The notes: a model not told the origin generated them from the sequence alone. A DNA stretch of 64,000 bases from Paeniglutamicibacter quisquiliarum (GCF_019084045.1 NZ_JAHRED010000001.1:372001-436000), one strand, 5' to 3'. Counted from the stretch's first letter, positions 1-8,586 are shown. Translations and numbers: made by a program.

Positions 1-78
1 GCGGTTCGGCCGGCTCCCTGCTTTCGAGACTGCCAGCGTCGCAATCCCGGGTCAAGGTCAGGGGCCGGACACGGAAAA

Positions 79-108
79 GGGGATGGAAGGTCGTGCCCTT
101 CCATCCCC
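79..108 (-). terminator. Rho-independent terminator of dps
   Basis: A perfect 12-bp inverted repeat (79-90 with 97-108) closes a 6-nt loop. Read on the minus strand it is followed by TTTT (78-75), so it is a classical intrinsic terminator 24 bp beyond the dps stop codon. The 78 bases before it hold nothing I recognise. Confidence 0.85.
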
Positions 109-131
109 TTGCCCAGGTCGTGCCCTCCGGG

Positions 132-692
132 CTACTTGGCCTTCTTGGCCGCGCCCTTCTCGGTGCGGGCCTCAGCGTTGGACAACTCGCCCTCGCTGTT
201 TTCCAGGTGCGAGCGCATGAACCACTGGAACTGCTCCAGTTCGCCGGTCTGGCCGATGAGGATGTCCTCGGTGATCGGGTCCAGCTTGCCGACCTCCTCG
301 ATGGTCTTGCGCATCGAGGTGATGACCCCGGTGTAGACCAGGTCAAGGGCGGCAAGGTGCTCGGTGGTGCTGGCCCGGCCGATCTCGTAGTCGTCCCAGC
401 TGCGTGCCGCAACCAGGGCACCGGGCAAGCCGTTGGGGGCCACGCCCATGGTGGCCATGCGTTCGGCCAGGGCGTCGATCATGGCCCGGACCAACTCGAT
501 CTGCGGGTCAAGCATTTCGTGGACGCCGATGAAGTCGCGTCCCACCACATTCCAGTGCGCGTGCTTGAGGGTTAGCTGCAGGTCGTTGAATGCGTGGATC
601 CGCATCTGCAGGGCGCCCGCGACCTTGTGGCCATTGGCCAGGCTCATTCCCGGAACCGTGAATCCTGCGTTGCTCGATGTCTTTGCTGCCAT
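132..692 (-). CDS. dps: Dps family DNA-binding ferritin-like protein
   Basis: This 186-residue protein has the Dps signature: KHAHWNVVG with the two ferroxidase histidines, HEMLD, and a downstream AERMATMG helix that supplies the acidic ligand. The family stores iron at the dimer interface using H2O2 and coats DNA in the cytoplasm during stress. The Lys-rich C-terminus (EKGAAKKAK) fits DNA binding. The start chosen is the ATG at 692, preceded by GAGGAGG at good spacing. The in-frame ATG at 776 would add 28 residues with no family match. It is a single gene with its own terminator. Flexible N- and C-terminal tails are normal for actinobacterial Dps. Confidence 0.93.
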   Translation of the reverse strand: MAAKTSSNAGFTVPGMSLANGHKVAGALQMRIHAFNDLQLTLKHAHWNVVGRDFIGVHEMLDPQIELVRAMIDALAERMATMGVAPNGLPGALVAARSWDDYEIGRASTTEHLAALDLVYTGVITSMRKTIEEVGKLDPITEDILIGQTGELEQFQWFMRSHLENSEGELSNAEARTEKGAAKKAK

Positions 693-845
693 TGATGCCT
701 CCTCGATAACTGACTGCTGGGCAGTCTTCCGTGGATATCCATGTGATGTAGCGGTACTTAGGAACGTATCACGCACCCGGAGCGAAACGCCCGGGGATTT
801 CGCGAATAGAAAACAATGGTGGGTTAATTCCTGCGTCGCTGTCGT

Positions 846-1337
846 TCATTCCGCCGGGAGCTTCGAGCGCGGGGTAACGACCCGCGGCAGGACGAGCAAC
901 AGGAAGAGCGCGGCAGCCATCAGGATTCCGCCCACGAGCAGGCCCGCTTGCCAGCCATGCAGGACCTGGACGACAAACCAGACGCACCCGGCCACCAGCA
1001 CCCCCACGCCCACGACCACAAGCCGGGAAATGATGTGGCCCAGGTGGACGGTGGTGGCCTTCAGCTGCTGGCCGAAGAAATGGCGGTGCACGGCCACGGG
1101 GGTGACCAGCAGGAGGATCACCAGGGCCGAGGCGACCAGCAACACCAAATAGAACCTCTCATCGGGCACCTCCAGGGTGTCGAAGCGGGATTGGAAGGGC
1201 AGGACCACCAGGAAGGCCGCGAGGATCTGCGCACCGGTCTGCATCACGCGCATCTCCTGAAGCAACTCATTCCATTTGCGGTGCAGCTCCTCGTCGCTGT
1301 CCTCGGACTGATTGGCGGTGTCGGTGTGCTTGGCCAT
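846..1337 (-). CDS. DUF6328 family membrane protein
   Basis: This 163-residue protein has a hydrophilic, acidic N-terminus (about 30 residues) followed by four predicted membrane helices at roughly 35-52, 62-84, 103-125 and 130-151. The layout and the motif ELLQEMRVMQTGAQIL, running into a helix ending in LPFQSRF, match the actinobacterial DUF6328 family, whose function is not known. It is divergent from the UvrA-like gene (130 bp apart) and downstream of dps on the same strand, but with its own 150-bp gap. The role is unassigned; membrane location is inferred from hydropathy only. Confidence 0.75.
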   Translation of the reverse strand: MAKHTDTANQSEDSDEELHRKWNELLQEMRVMQTGAQILAAFLVVLPFQSRFDTLEVPDERFYLVLLVASALVILLLVTPVAVHRHFFGQQLKATTVHLGHIISRLVVVGVGVLVAGCVWFVVQVLHGWQAGLLVGGILMAAALFLLLVLPRVVTPRSKLPAE

Positions 1338-1467
1338 GGCGAACTCCTCTGCGGGGGACGGTTTGTGAAAAACATTATGCGACGCATCGCGGCAGGAGAG
1401 GGCAACACGACAGGTTCAGCCCCGAAACCGTGGCACGGCTGGAGATCGGGCGGGTGCCGGCCCTAGG

Positions 1468-4014
1468 GTGGGGAAGGTGAACAGCAATGGGCAGGACACC
1501 GAGTACACCCCGGCACCAAGCACGCACGACGGTTTCGTCCACGTGCGCGGCGCCAACGAGAACAACCTGCAGGACGTCGAGGTGCGCATCCCGCGCGACG
1601 CCATCGTGGCCTTCACCGGGGTGTCCGGCTCCGGGAAATCCTCGCTGGCCTTTGGCACGATCTTCGCCGAGGCACAGCGACGGTTTCTTGAATCCGTGGC
1701 ACCCTATGCGCGCCGGCTCATCGCCCAGGGCCACACGCCGAGGGTCGAATTCATCTCCGGCCTGCCCCCGGCCGTGGCCCTGCAGCAGCGCCGCGGAACC
1801 GCCAGTTCCCGATCCACCGTGGGCACGCTGACCACACTGTCGAACTCGGTGCGGATGCTGTACTCCCGGGCCGGGGACTACCCGGAGCATGCCCCGCGCC
1901 TGGACTCGGATTCCTTCTCGCCGAACACCGCGGTGGGAGCGTGCCCCGAATGCCACGGGCTGGGCGTTGCCCACACCGTCACCGAGGGCTCCCTGGTTCC
2001 GGACCCGTCCCTGAGCATCCGCGAGGGCGCCATCGCCGCCTGGCCCGGCGCCTGGCAGGGCAAGAACCTGCGCGACATCACCACCCACCTGGGTTATGAC
2101 GTGGACGTGCCCTTCAAGGACCTGCCCCGCACGGTGCGCGACTGGCTGTTGTTCACCGATGAACAGCCCGTGGTGGAGGTGGTGCCGCAGCGCGACAGGG
2201 TGGCAAAGCCCTACAAGGGCCGTTTCTGGAGCGCCCGGCGCTATGTGCTGCACACCGTGGCGGATTCCAAGTCCGAATCGATGCGCGCCAAGGCCCTGCA
2301 GTTCATGGAAACCGGTCCCTGCCCGGCCTGCTCGGGCACCGGCTTCCGCCCCGAGGCCCTGGCCGTGGGATTCGCCGGGCTGGATATCGCGGCCTTCAAC
2401 GCGACCCCGCTCGATGCGCTGGCCGCCGTGCTGCGTCCGGTCGCCGGGAACCGGCCGGGTCCCGGCGGGGAGCCCGCCCTCGAGGTCGCTGCCTCGATCG
2501 CCGCCGACCTGTTGGGGCGCATCGAGGTGCTGACCAGCCTGGGCCTGGGCTACCTGAGCCTGGACCGCGGGACCCCGACGCTGTCGCCCGGGGAAATGCA
2601 GCGCCTGCGCATCGCCACGCAGCTGCGCTCGGGCCTCTTCGGGGTCATCTACGTGCTTGACGAGCCGTCCGCGGGCCTGCACCCGGCCGACACCCGGCCG
2701 CTGCTGGAGGTGCTCGAGGCATTGAAGGCCGGCGGGAACTCCGTCTTCGTGGTGGAACACAACATGGAAGTGGTTTCCCGGGCCGACTGGATCGTTGACG
2801 TGGGTCCCGGCGCGGGTGCAGGGGGCGGCCGCGTGCTCTACAGCGGCCCGGTGGCCGGACTGTCGCAGGTGGAGGCATCGGTGACCCGGCGTTTCCTGGG
2901 GCCGGACACCGGTGCCGAACCGGCGCGGACGCCGCGCACGGCCGGGCACTGGCTGGAACTGGACGGGATTTCACTGCACAACCTGGCAGATCTTGACGCG
3001 CGCTTCCCGCTGGGCGTGCTCAGCGCCGTCACCGGGGTTTCCGGATCCGGCAAGTCCTCGCTGGTCAGCCAGGCATTGGCGCACGGGTTGTCGGATGTGC
3101 TGCGCGGCAGCGGCCCCCACGGAGCGGTCGGTGCCCCGGAGCCCGGGGACCTCGAGCCGGAAACCTCCGACTTCAGGGCAACGGTGCGCGAAGTGCGCGG
3201 AGCCGGGCGGATCGACAGGATCGTGGCGATGGACCAGAAACCCATCGGCCGCACCCCGCGCTCGAACCTTGCCACCTATACGGGCCTCTTCGACGCCGTG
3301 CGCAAGGCCTTTGCCGACACGCCGCTGGCCAGGCAGCGCGGCTACGGGGCCGGACGCTTTTCCTTCAACGTTGCCGGCGGGCGCTGCGAGAACTGCCTGG
3401 GCGAGGGCTACCTGGAAGTCGAACTGCTTTTCCTGCCCGGCAGCTATGGGCCCTGCCCGGTGTGCCACGGCTCGCGCTACAACACCGAGACCCTTGAGGT
3501 CACCTACGAGGGCAGGAACATCGCCGAGGTCCTTGCCCTGGACGTGGATGCCGCCGCGGAATTCCTGGCCGGGATCCCCGCCGCCGCCCGGTCGCTGCAG
3601 ACGCTGCGCGACGTGGGACTGGGCTACCTGTCCCTGGGCCAGCCGGCCCCCGAACTCTCCGGGGGCGAGGCCCAGCGCATCAAGCTGGCCACCGAGCTGC
3701 AGCGCGCCCGGCGCGGGCACACGCTCTACCTGCTGGACGAGCCCACGACCGGACTGCACCCGGCGGACGTGCAATTGCTGCTGGGCCAGCTGCACCGGCT
3801 GGTCGAGGAGGAGAACACCGTGGTCGTGGTCGAACACCACATGGACGTTGTGGCAGCCGCCGACTGGGTCATTGACCTGGGCCCGGAGGGCGGAAACGCC
3901 GGAGGGAAGATCGTCGCGACGGGGACCCCGGCACAGCTGGCGGTGCATCCGGGCTCCCGGACCGCGCCCTACCTGGCCAAGCGCCTGGGCATGGCGGCGT
4001 CGAACGCGCCGTGA
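1468..4014 (+). CDS. uvrA2: UvrA-like ABC ATPase, short class II form
   Basis: This 848-residue protein is built of two UvrA-type ATPase halves. Half one has Walker A GVSGSGKSS (about 50-58), a zinc module with CPEC...CPAC, a variant signature LSPGE and Walker B YVLDEPSAGLHP. Half two has Walker A GVSGSGKSS (about 523-531), zinc module CENC...CPVC, LSGGE and LYLLDEPTTGLHP. Canonical UvrA is about 940-990 residues. Here the chain runs from RSTVGT through the YSRAGD region almost directly into the first zinc module, so the UvrB-binding domain is missing, as in Deinococcus UvrA2. A role in damage recognition or DNA-drug resistance independent of UvrB is inferred. The start is GTG at 1468 with no strong ribosome site, so the N-terminus is uncertain. 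Confidence 0.88.
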   Translation: MGKVNSNGQDTEYTPAPSTHDGFVHVRGANENNLQDVEVRIPRDAIVAFTGVSGSGKSSLAFGTIFAEAQRRFLESVAPYARRLIAQGHTPRVEFISGLPPAVALQQRRGTASSRSTVGTLTTLSNSVRMLYSRAGDYPEHAPRLDSDSFSPNTAVGACPECHGLGVAHTVTEGSLVPDPSLSIREGAIAAWPGAWQGKNLRDITTHLGYDVDVPFKDLPRTVRDWLLFTDEQPVVEVVPQRDRVAKPYKGRFWSARRYVLHTVADSKSESMRAKALQFMETGPCPACSGTGFRPEALAVGFAGLDIAAFNATPLDALAAVLRPVAGNRPGPGGEPALEVAASIAADLLGRIEVLTSLGLGYLSLDRGTPTLSPGEMQRLRIATQLRSGLFGVIYVLDEPSAGLHPADTRPLLEVLEALKAGGNSVFVVEHNMEVVSRADWIVDVGPGAGAGGGRVLYSGPVAGLSQVEASVTRRFLGPDTGAEPARTPRTAGHWLELDGISLHNLADLDARFPLGVLSAVTGVSGSGKSSLVSQALAHGLSDVLRGSGPHGAVGAPEPGDLEPETSDFRATVREVRGAGRIDRIVAMDQKPIGRTPRSNLATYTGLFDAVRKAFADTPLARQRGYGAGRFSFNVAGGRCENCLGEGYLEVELLFLPGSYGPCPVCHGSRYNTETLEVTYEGRNIAEVLALDVDAAAEFLAGIPAAARSLQTLRDVGLGYLSLGQPAPELSGGEAQRIKLATELQRARRGHTLYLLDEPTTGLHPADVQLLLGQLHRLVEEENTVVVVEHHMDVVAAADWVIDLGPEGGNAGGKIVATGTPAQLAVHPGSRTAPYLAKRLGMAASNAP

Positions 4015-4015
4015 G

Positions 4016-4043
4016 CGGCGAGCGCCGCACCGCGCGCTCGCCG
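4016..4043. terminator. Hairpin between convergent genes
   Basis: A 10-bp perfect inverted repeat (4016-4025 with 4034-4043, 8-nt loop) lies between the converging UvrA-like gene and the phosphatase gene. It has no long T run, so it is probably a shared bidirectional terminator of the GC-rich type. Confidence 0.5.
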
Positions 4044-4058
4044 GTTGGCCGCGGGGGC

Positions 4059-4661
4059 TCAGGCGGAGAAGCCCAGGTCTCGCCGGTGGTTCTGGCGCAT
4101 CACGTGGCGGATGCGCCCCACGGTGCTGGGCGTGAGGACCTCATCGATGTGCTTCTGCAGTGCCCGCGCCTGCCGCCGGGGGTCGGCCGGGCGGCCACCC
4201 TTGCGCAGCTGCCGGGCCACGTGCGCCGCGAGCGCGTCTTGCGCGTAGGCGATGAAGGCCTGCGGGCGGGCGGCGCGGATCATGTCGAATGCCTCGATGG
4301 GGGAGTGGCCGCGGTCCAGCAGGATCGCGAACCCCATGGACGGGCCGCGGTTGATGCCCATGTGGCAGTGGGCCAGCACCTTTCCTCCGTTGCGCACCGC
4401 GAGGCGGGCGAAGCGGACCCCCTTGTCGAAGACCTCCGGTGCCACGACGTGGCCGGCGGCGTCGGTGGTGCCGACCGAGAGGTACGAGATTTGGGCGGCT
4501 TCCCAGATCTGGGTGTCGTCATCCTCGATGCGCAGGTCCACCACGTGGGTGATGCCGAGGTCGATGATCTCGAGCACCTGGGCGACCATGACGCTGTCGT
4601 TGCCATCCAGGTCCCCGCCCACGGCCAGGTCGTTGGTGACCCAGTTCAGGTTGGCGCGCAT
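4059..4661 (-). CDS. Dual-specificity phosphatase-like protein
   Basis: This 200-residue cytoplasmic protein has the cysteine phosphatase P-loop HCHMGINRGPS (CX5R with Cys99 and Arg105), preceded by the usual NGGKVLAHC strand and followed by the AFDMIRAARP helix seen in DSP/tyrosine phosphatases. An Asp-rich loop at 47-50 may hold the general acid. It likely dephosphorylates phospho-proteins or another phosphomonoester; the substrate is unknown. Its ATG lies one base past the stop of the VWA gene, so it is the last gene of an HTH-VWA-phosphatase operon. The C-terminal 50 residues are basic and not part of the catalytic fold. Confidence 0.85.
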   Translation of the reverse strand: MRANLNWVTNDLAVGGDLDGNDSVMVAQVLEIIDLGITHVVDLRIEDDDTQIWEAAQISYLSVGTTDAAGHVVAPEVFDKGVRFARLAVRNGGKVLAHCHMGINRGPSMGFAILLDRGHSPIEAFDMIRAARPQAFIAYAQDALAAHVARQLRKGGRPADPRRQARALQKHIDEVLTPSTVGRIRHVMRQNHRRDLGFSA

Positions 4662-4662
4662 G

Positions 4663-5316
4663 TCACTTGCCCGTGTCCCTGCGCTGGCGCTCGGTGAAGA
4701 CGGACTCGGCCAGGACCTCGTCCCAGTCCGCGCCGCGGCGGGTGGCTCCGCGGACCGAAGTGGTCATCAGGCTGTAGGTGTCCATGGCTTCCGCGGCGGT
4801 TTCCCGGGTATAGGTCAGCGCGCGGTCGGGGGAAATCCCCAGGCTCGCTCCGACCTCGACGGCGTCCTGGTCACATCCCATGTAGGAGATCACCCACTTG
4901 TCGACCTTTTCCTGGGTCTGGATCAACTCGCGGATGGCCCTGCGGGTGTACTTCGTCGATGCATTCTCGAGCCCGTCGGAGGCGATGTTGAAGTGGACCG
5001 TTCCGGGGCGCTTGTCAGCGGGCAGTTTCGCGATCTGCAAGCGGACATCGGTGATGGTCCGGCCGATGGCGTCATATAGTGCGGTCGTGCCGCGGGGCTC
5101 GAGATTGAAGTGGGGAACCTCGGCCAGCGGCGTGTTCCGGTAGGCGGCCTCGAAGCGGTCGTCGAACAGGTAAAGCGAGGCCGTGGCGCTGCCGGGCTCG
5201 GCCTTCTGCTTGGCAATGTAGGCGTTCAGGCCGCCCTCGATGTCGTGCTTGATGTCGAACATGGAGCCGGAGCGGTCAAGCAGGAAGACGAGCAGGGCGG
5301 TGTCTTTGTTGGACAT
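4663..5316 (-). CDS. VWA domain protein with intact MIDAS
   Basis: This 217-residue protein is one von Willebrand factor A domain. The metal-ion site is complete: DRSGS at 14-18, the Thr in PRGTTALYDA and the Asp in ASDGLENAS. Such proteins bind protein partners through a divalent cation, often in stress or AAA+ associated complexes. There is no signal peptide or membrane segment, so it acts in the cytoplasm. The ATG at 5316 is chosen because AAAGGA lies 7 bases upstream; a TTG two codons earlier is possible. It is the middle gene of an operon with a small HTH-like protein upstream (31 bp) and a phosphatase downstream (1 bp). Similar VWA proteins occur in phages as well as chromosomes. Confidence 0.85.
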   Translation of the reverse strand: MSNKDTALLVFLLDRSGSMFDIKHDIEGGLNAYIAKQKAEPGSATASLYLFDDRFEAAYRNTPLAEVPHFNLEPRGTTALYDAIGRTITDVRLQIAKLPADKRPGTVHFNIASDGLENASTKYTRRAIRELIQTQEKVDKWVISYMGCDQDAVEVGASLGISPDRALTYTRETAAEAMDTYSLMTTSVRGATRRGADWDEVLAESVFTERQRRDTGK

Positions 5317-5347
5317 GATCAAGTCCTTTCGGGAAGTGGCGCGAGTT

Positions 5348-5710
5348 CTAGGTGGAGCGCCGGGGTTTGAAGGTCATGGGCTCGGTGGGCGCGGGGCGCC
5401 CGGTTTCCGAGTCGTAGCGGGCCCGCTCGATGGAGGAGCTTGACACCTTGCCGCCCGCGTCCGTGTAGCTGGAGAGCTGCGAGGTGCGGGCCAGCCGCGG
5501 GGGGACCGCGTTGGGCGAGAGCCCGGCGCGGACGGCCACCGAACGGATCGATGCGCCCTCGAGGGCGGCCTTGGCCATCTCCTCGTTCAACGCGGCATCG
5601 ATCAATTCGCGGACCTCTCCCAATCGTTCGACGGCCGCCAGCGGGTCGGAGGGGACATCCCCCAGGAGCTGGCGGGCTTCGTCGATCGGGGTACGCTTCT
5701 TCTTGTTCAT
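5348..5710 (-). CDS. Small HTH-like protein heading the VWA operon
   Basis: This 120-residue protein has an N-terminal helical part (residues 8-50, rich in Ala/Glu) and a helix-turn-helix-like stretch at about 52-75, where GASIRSVAVRAGLSPNAVP resembles a recognition helix pair, then a polar tail. I do not know a named family for it. It lies first in the operon, and its start codon sits inside a 9-bp inverted repeat, which suggests it may regulate its own operon. No ribosome binding site precedes the ATG, consistent with a leaderless mRNA. The regulator role is inference. Confidence 0.65.
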   Translation of the reverse strand: MNKKKRTPIDEARQLLGDVPSDPLAAVERLGEVRELIDAALNEEMAKAALEGASIRSVAVRAGLSPNAVPPRLARTSQLSSYTDAGGKVSSSSIERARYDSETGRPAPTEPMTFKPRRST

Positions 5711-5745
5711 AAACTCATCATGCGCAGTTTATGAGCATGTGTCAA
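5707..5745 (-). promoter_or_regulatory. Leaderless promoter with 9-bp inverted-repeat operator
   Basis: On the minus strand there is a perfect -35 TTGACA (5745-5740), a 17-bp spacer and -10 CATGAT (5722-5717). Transcription would begin about 7 bases on, at the A of the ATG (5710). The inverted repeat TCATAAACT / AGTTTATGA (5726-5734 and 5707-5715, 10-bp spacer) flanks the -10 and covers the start codon. A bound dimer would block both RNA polymerase and the leaderless start. Confidence 0.65.
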
Positions 5746-5836
5746 TAGTGCGAATCAAACATTTTTGCCCATTCCCGGAAATGGCGGGGACCAAGGGCCT
5801 ACAGGTGGGCAGCCGAAAAATGAAAGAATCGTCGGT

Positions 5837-6985
5837 GTGGATATTGAACGTGGCCCCCAAAGGCGCAGGGAGACGGCCGACCTGCAGTTCCGCGGCGAGA
5901 GCTGGGCGCTCTGGCTCGGCTTTGGCGGAACGGTCCTGGGCGTCCTCGTCGGGCTTGTCGCCTTCGCCGACTACCGCCCGGATCTGGCCGGCTACCGTTC
6001 GGTGGGCGTCCTCTCCTCAATCCTGGCGGCGCTGACCGCCTCGGCCGGAAGCATCATCGGCTACCTGAGGGTGCTGAGCAAGACCCAGGGCTGGCTGCTC
6101 GACTTTCCGCTCTACCGGCAGGTCATCAACGCCGGGGCCCTGGTGATCATCCACGCGGCAATCTCCGCCATGGCCGCGCTTGTCACCTTCCGGATCGTCC
6201 AGGATGCATTTCTGGGGCTGACGGTGGACAGGTTTGCTGGCAGCCTCATGATCGGCATCACCGCCGGGATCGCCGGCTACGTGGCCCTGCTGTCCTCGGC
6301 ACGGGTCACGGCGCAAAGCCTCTCAACGCTGCTGGCCGCGTTCATGACCACCGGCGTGTTCATCAGCATGCTGGCCGCGGAAAATCCCTTCTGGTGGCGT
6401 TCCATGTTCTCCGCCCTGGGCACCCGCGACTCCGGGCTGATGTCCTTTTGGACGTTCAACGTGACCCTGGTCGTCTCCGGGCTGGTGCTCAGCACGCTGA
6501 CGGCCTTCATCGTGCGCGACGTGATCCGGATGGCGCGCATCCACGACAAGCTGGCGATCGCCCAGGGCAGGCCGCTGCCCCGATTCATCCGCCCGCGCCC
6601 GGCCGTGGTGCGCACCTGCCTACTGGGCCTGGGGGCGTGCGTGATCGGCATCGGGCTGATCCCGTTCAACGTCTCGGCGCCCGTGCACTCGGCCATCGTG
6701 CGCATCGCCGCCCTGTTCATCGTGGTGCTGCTGCTGGGCGCCGCGCTCTGGCTGCCGGGATTCCCCTGGGTCTTCCACCTGCTCTCCTTCGCCTGCTTCC
6801 TGGGGCTGGTGGGCGCCGCGCTGCTCTGGCAGCCGCTGGCCTACTACAACCTCACGGCCTTCGAGCTGGCGGTGGTGGGCATCGTCTTTGGCTGGTTGAG
6901 CGTGTTCATCCGCACCACCGACGCGGCGCTCGCCGTCAAGCGCAAGGAGCTGGCCGAGGTGCTCGCCGTCAACGGCCGGGCCTAG
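5837..6985 (+). CDS. Polytopic membrane protein of unknown function
   Basis: About 382 residues with roughly ten predicted membrane helices (near 21-42, 52-72, 93-118, 128-150, 158-177, 198-220, 254-276, 285-305, 310-332 and 338-360). The loops are short, and there is no ATPase, kinase or transporter signature that I recognise. The GTG at 5837 with GAAAGAA upstream is preferred; a TTG at 5765 would add 24 polar residues. It is single in its direction and converges with the flavin monooxygenase gene, with a 4-bp overlap at the stops. Function is unassigned. Confidence 0.65.
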   Translation: MDIERGPQRRRETADLQFRGESWALWLGFGGTVLGVLVGLVAFADYRPDLAGYRSVGVLSSILAALTASAGSIIGYLRVLSKTQGWLLDFPLYRQVINAGALVIIHAAISAMAALVTFRIVQDAFLGLTVDRFAGSLMIGITAGIAGYVALLSSARVTAQSLSTLLAAFMTTGVFISMLAAENPFWWRSMFSALGTRDSGLMSFWTFNVTLVVSGLVLSTLTAFIVRDVIRMARIHDKLAIAQGRPLPRFIRPRPAVVRTCLLGLGACVIGIGLIPFNVSAPVHSAIVRIAALFIVVLLLGAALWLPGFPWVFHLLSFACFLGLVGAALLWQPLAYYNLTAFELAVVGIVFGWLSVFIRTTDAALAVKRKELAEVLAVNGRA

Positions 6986-8526
6986 GCGTGTACCTGCTCG
7001 AAGTGGGCCACGAACATGTCCGGGCGCACCAGCACCACCGACCCGTCGGGTAGACGGCGCTTGGGAGCCGCGGCAAATTCATGCAGCGGCACCTCGTACT
7101 CGGCGGCCAGCTGCTCCCCGCGGTCCCGGCCCGCCGGGCCATAGATGTGCACCTGCCAGCAGGCGTCGTTGAGCACCTCGAAGTTGTCCGCGTGCTCGCC
7201 GGTGCGGTTGGGAACCCACGGCAGCCGGCGTCCCAGCACCTTCCCGCGGCGCCGGGTCCGGGCAAAGCCGGTGGCCAGGGTCGCGCGGTCCATCGCGCTG
7301 TCATCCATCCAGTAGTGGACGCGGATCTGCGAGAGGTAACCGAAGAAGCGGCGGCCGGCAGGGATCCTGCCCACCAGGCGCACCGCGGCGGGCCAGAGGA
7401 CCGGCAGCACGCGCGTGCGCACCGTGCGGGCCAGCGGGGACCGGGAGGTGGCTAGTCCGAAGAGCCGGTCCGTGGTGGCCACCAGGCGCAGCGCCACCGG
7501 GCGGCGCTCGAGTTCGTAGCGCTGGAGGTAGGTCTCGGGCATGCGCCCGGAAAAGACGTCGGCCAGCTTGCATACCAGGTTGTGCGCATCCTGCAGCCCG
7601 GTGTTCATGCCCTGGGCGCCGACCGGGGAGTGGATGTGGGCGGCGTCCCCGGCCAGGAAGACCCGGCCGCGGGCGAAGTGCTGCGCAACCCGGTGGTGCA
7701 CCCGGTAGGTGGTGAACCAGCTGGCCTCCTGGTACCTGACGCCGAATTCGCTGCGCAGGCTGGCCCGCGCGCGGCCCTCGTCGATGTCGGGTTTGTTCGA
7801 GGCGGGGTGCTGCGGCTCGTGCAGGATGCCCAGCAGCCGGCGGCGCTCGCCCCCGTTTTCGTCCTTGCCCATCGGGAAGCCGAGCATGAAGTTCTCATCC
7901 GAAAAGCGCAGGTTGATTCCCGAGCCCATGCCGGTGACGCCCCGGGCGTCGAGCACGTAGAAGACCTCGTCGTCCGTTTTCCCCTCGAAGGCAATGCCCA
8001 GGGCCTCGCGGATGGGGGAGGAGGCGCCGTCCGCGGCGATCACGTAGCGCGCCGAGATGTGCACGGGCCCCTGCGGCCCGGTGCACTTCACGAGCGTCCG
8101 GTCCCCGGTGTCGGCGAAGGATTCGTAGCCGTGTTCCCACAGCACCGGGTTGCCCGCCTTGCGGAGGTATTCGGCCAAAAGCTCCTCGTTGGCGCTTTGC
8201 TCGAGCATGGTCAGCCCCGCATAGTGCGTCTGGGCGTAGCCGAGCCGGTTGAGCTTGATGCTCTTGAAGCTACGGGCGCCGATCCCCGGGCGCATCTCCC
8301 CGGTGGGCACCGCGCGTGCCTTGACCTCGTCGGCAAGCCCCAGCTGGCGGTAGATCTCCATGCTGCGCGCCTGCAGCGCCAAGGCGCGCGATTCGCGGGT
8401 CGGCCCGGATTTCAGGTCCACGACCTTCGAGTCGATTCCGAACTTCTCCAGCCATGCCCCGGCCATCAGGCCCGTGGGCCCGGCGCCGATGACCAAAACG
8501 TCTGTGTGCAATAGCGTCGCGTCCAT
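6982..8526 (-). CDS. FAD-dependent aromatic-ring type monooxygenase
   Basis: This 514-residue flavoprotein of the PheA/TfdB/MhpA group has the ADP-binding GAGPTG motif close to the N-terminus (about 13-18), and the flavin ribityl motif GDAAHIHSPVGAQGMNTG around residue 280. The C-terminal part resembles the thioredoxin-like domain of this family. It should use NAD(P)H and O2 to hydroxylate an aromatic or polyketide-like substrate, which I cannot name. The ATG at 8526 is chosen because the Rossmann strand follows directly; an earlier in-frame start adds 20 non-conserved residues. It begins 60 bp after the photolyase stop in the same direction, so it may be the last gene of the carotenoid-photolyase operon. 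Confidence 0.85.
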   Translation of the reverse strand: MDATLLHTDVLVIGAGPTGLMAGAWLEKFGIDSKVVDLKSGPTRESRALALQARSMEIYRQLGLADEVKARAVPTGEMRPGIGARSFKSIKLNRLGYAQTHYAGLTMLEQSANEELLAEYLRKAGNPVLWEHGYESFADTGDRTLVKCTGPQGPVHISARYVIAADGASSPIREALGIAFEGKTDDEVFYVLDARGVTGMGSGINLRFSDENFMLGFPMGKDENGGERRRLLGILHEPQHPASNKPDIDEGRARASLRSEFGVRYQEASWFTTYRVHHRVAQHFARGRVFLAGDAAHIHSPVGAQGMNTGLQDAHNLVCKLADVFSGRMPETYLQRYELERRPVALRLVATTDRLFGLATSRSPLARTVRTRVLPVLWPAAVRLVGRIPAGRRFFGYLSQIRVHYWMDDSAMDRATLATGFARTRRRGKVLGRRLPWVPNRTGEHADNFEVLNDACWQVHIYGPAGRDRGEQLAAEYEVPLHEFAAAPKRRLPDGSVVLVRPDMFVAHFEQVHA

Positions 8527-8586
8527 GAAACCCACGCTACGCCCCAAGGCCGGGCAAAGCACTGGTGCCGGCGCCGTGGCGGGCAA

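Noticed and set aside
1375-2949. 524-residue minus-strand frame opposite the UvrA-like gene
   Set aside because: It is an antisense shadow caused by high third-position GC; the plus strand holds a full set of UvrA motifs.
4663-5316. Prophage origin of the VWA gene
   Set aside because: Similar VWA proteins occur in phages, but no other phage gene, integrase or attachment repeat lies nearby, and base composition matches the neighbours.
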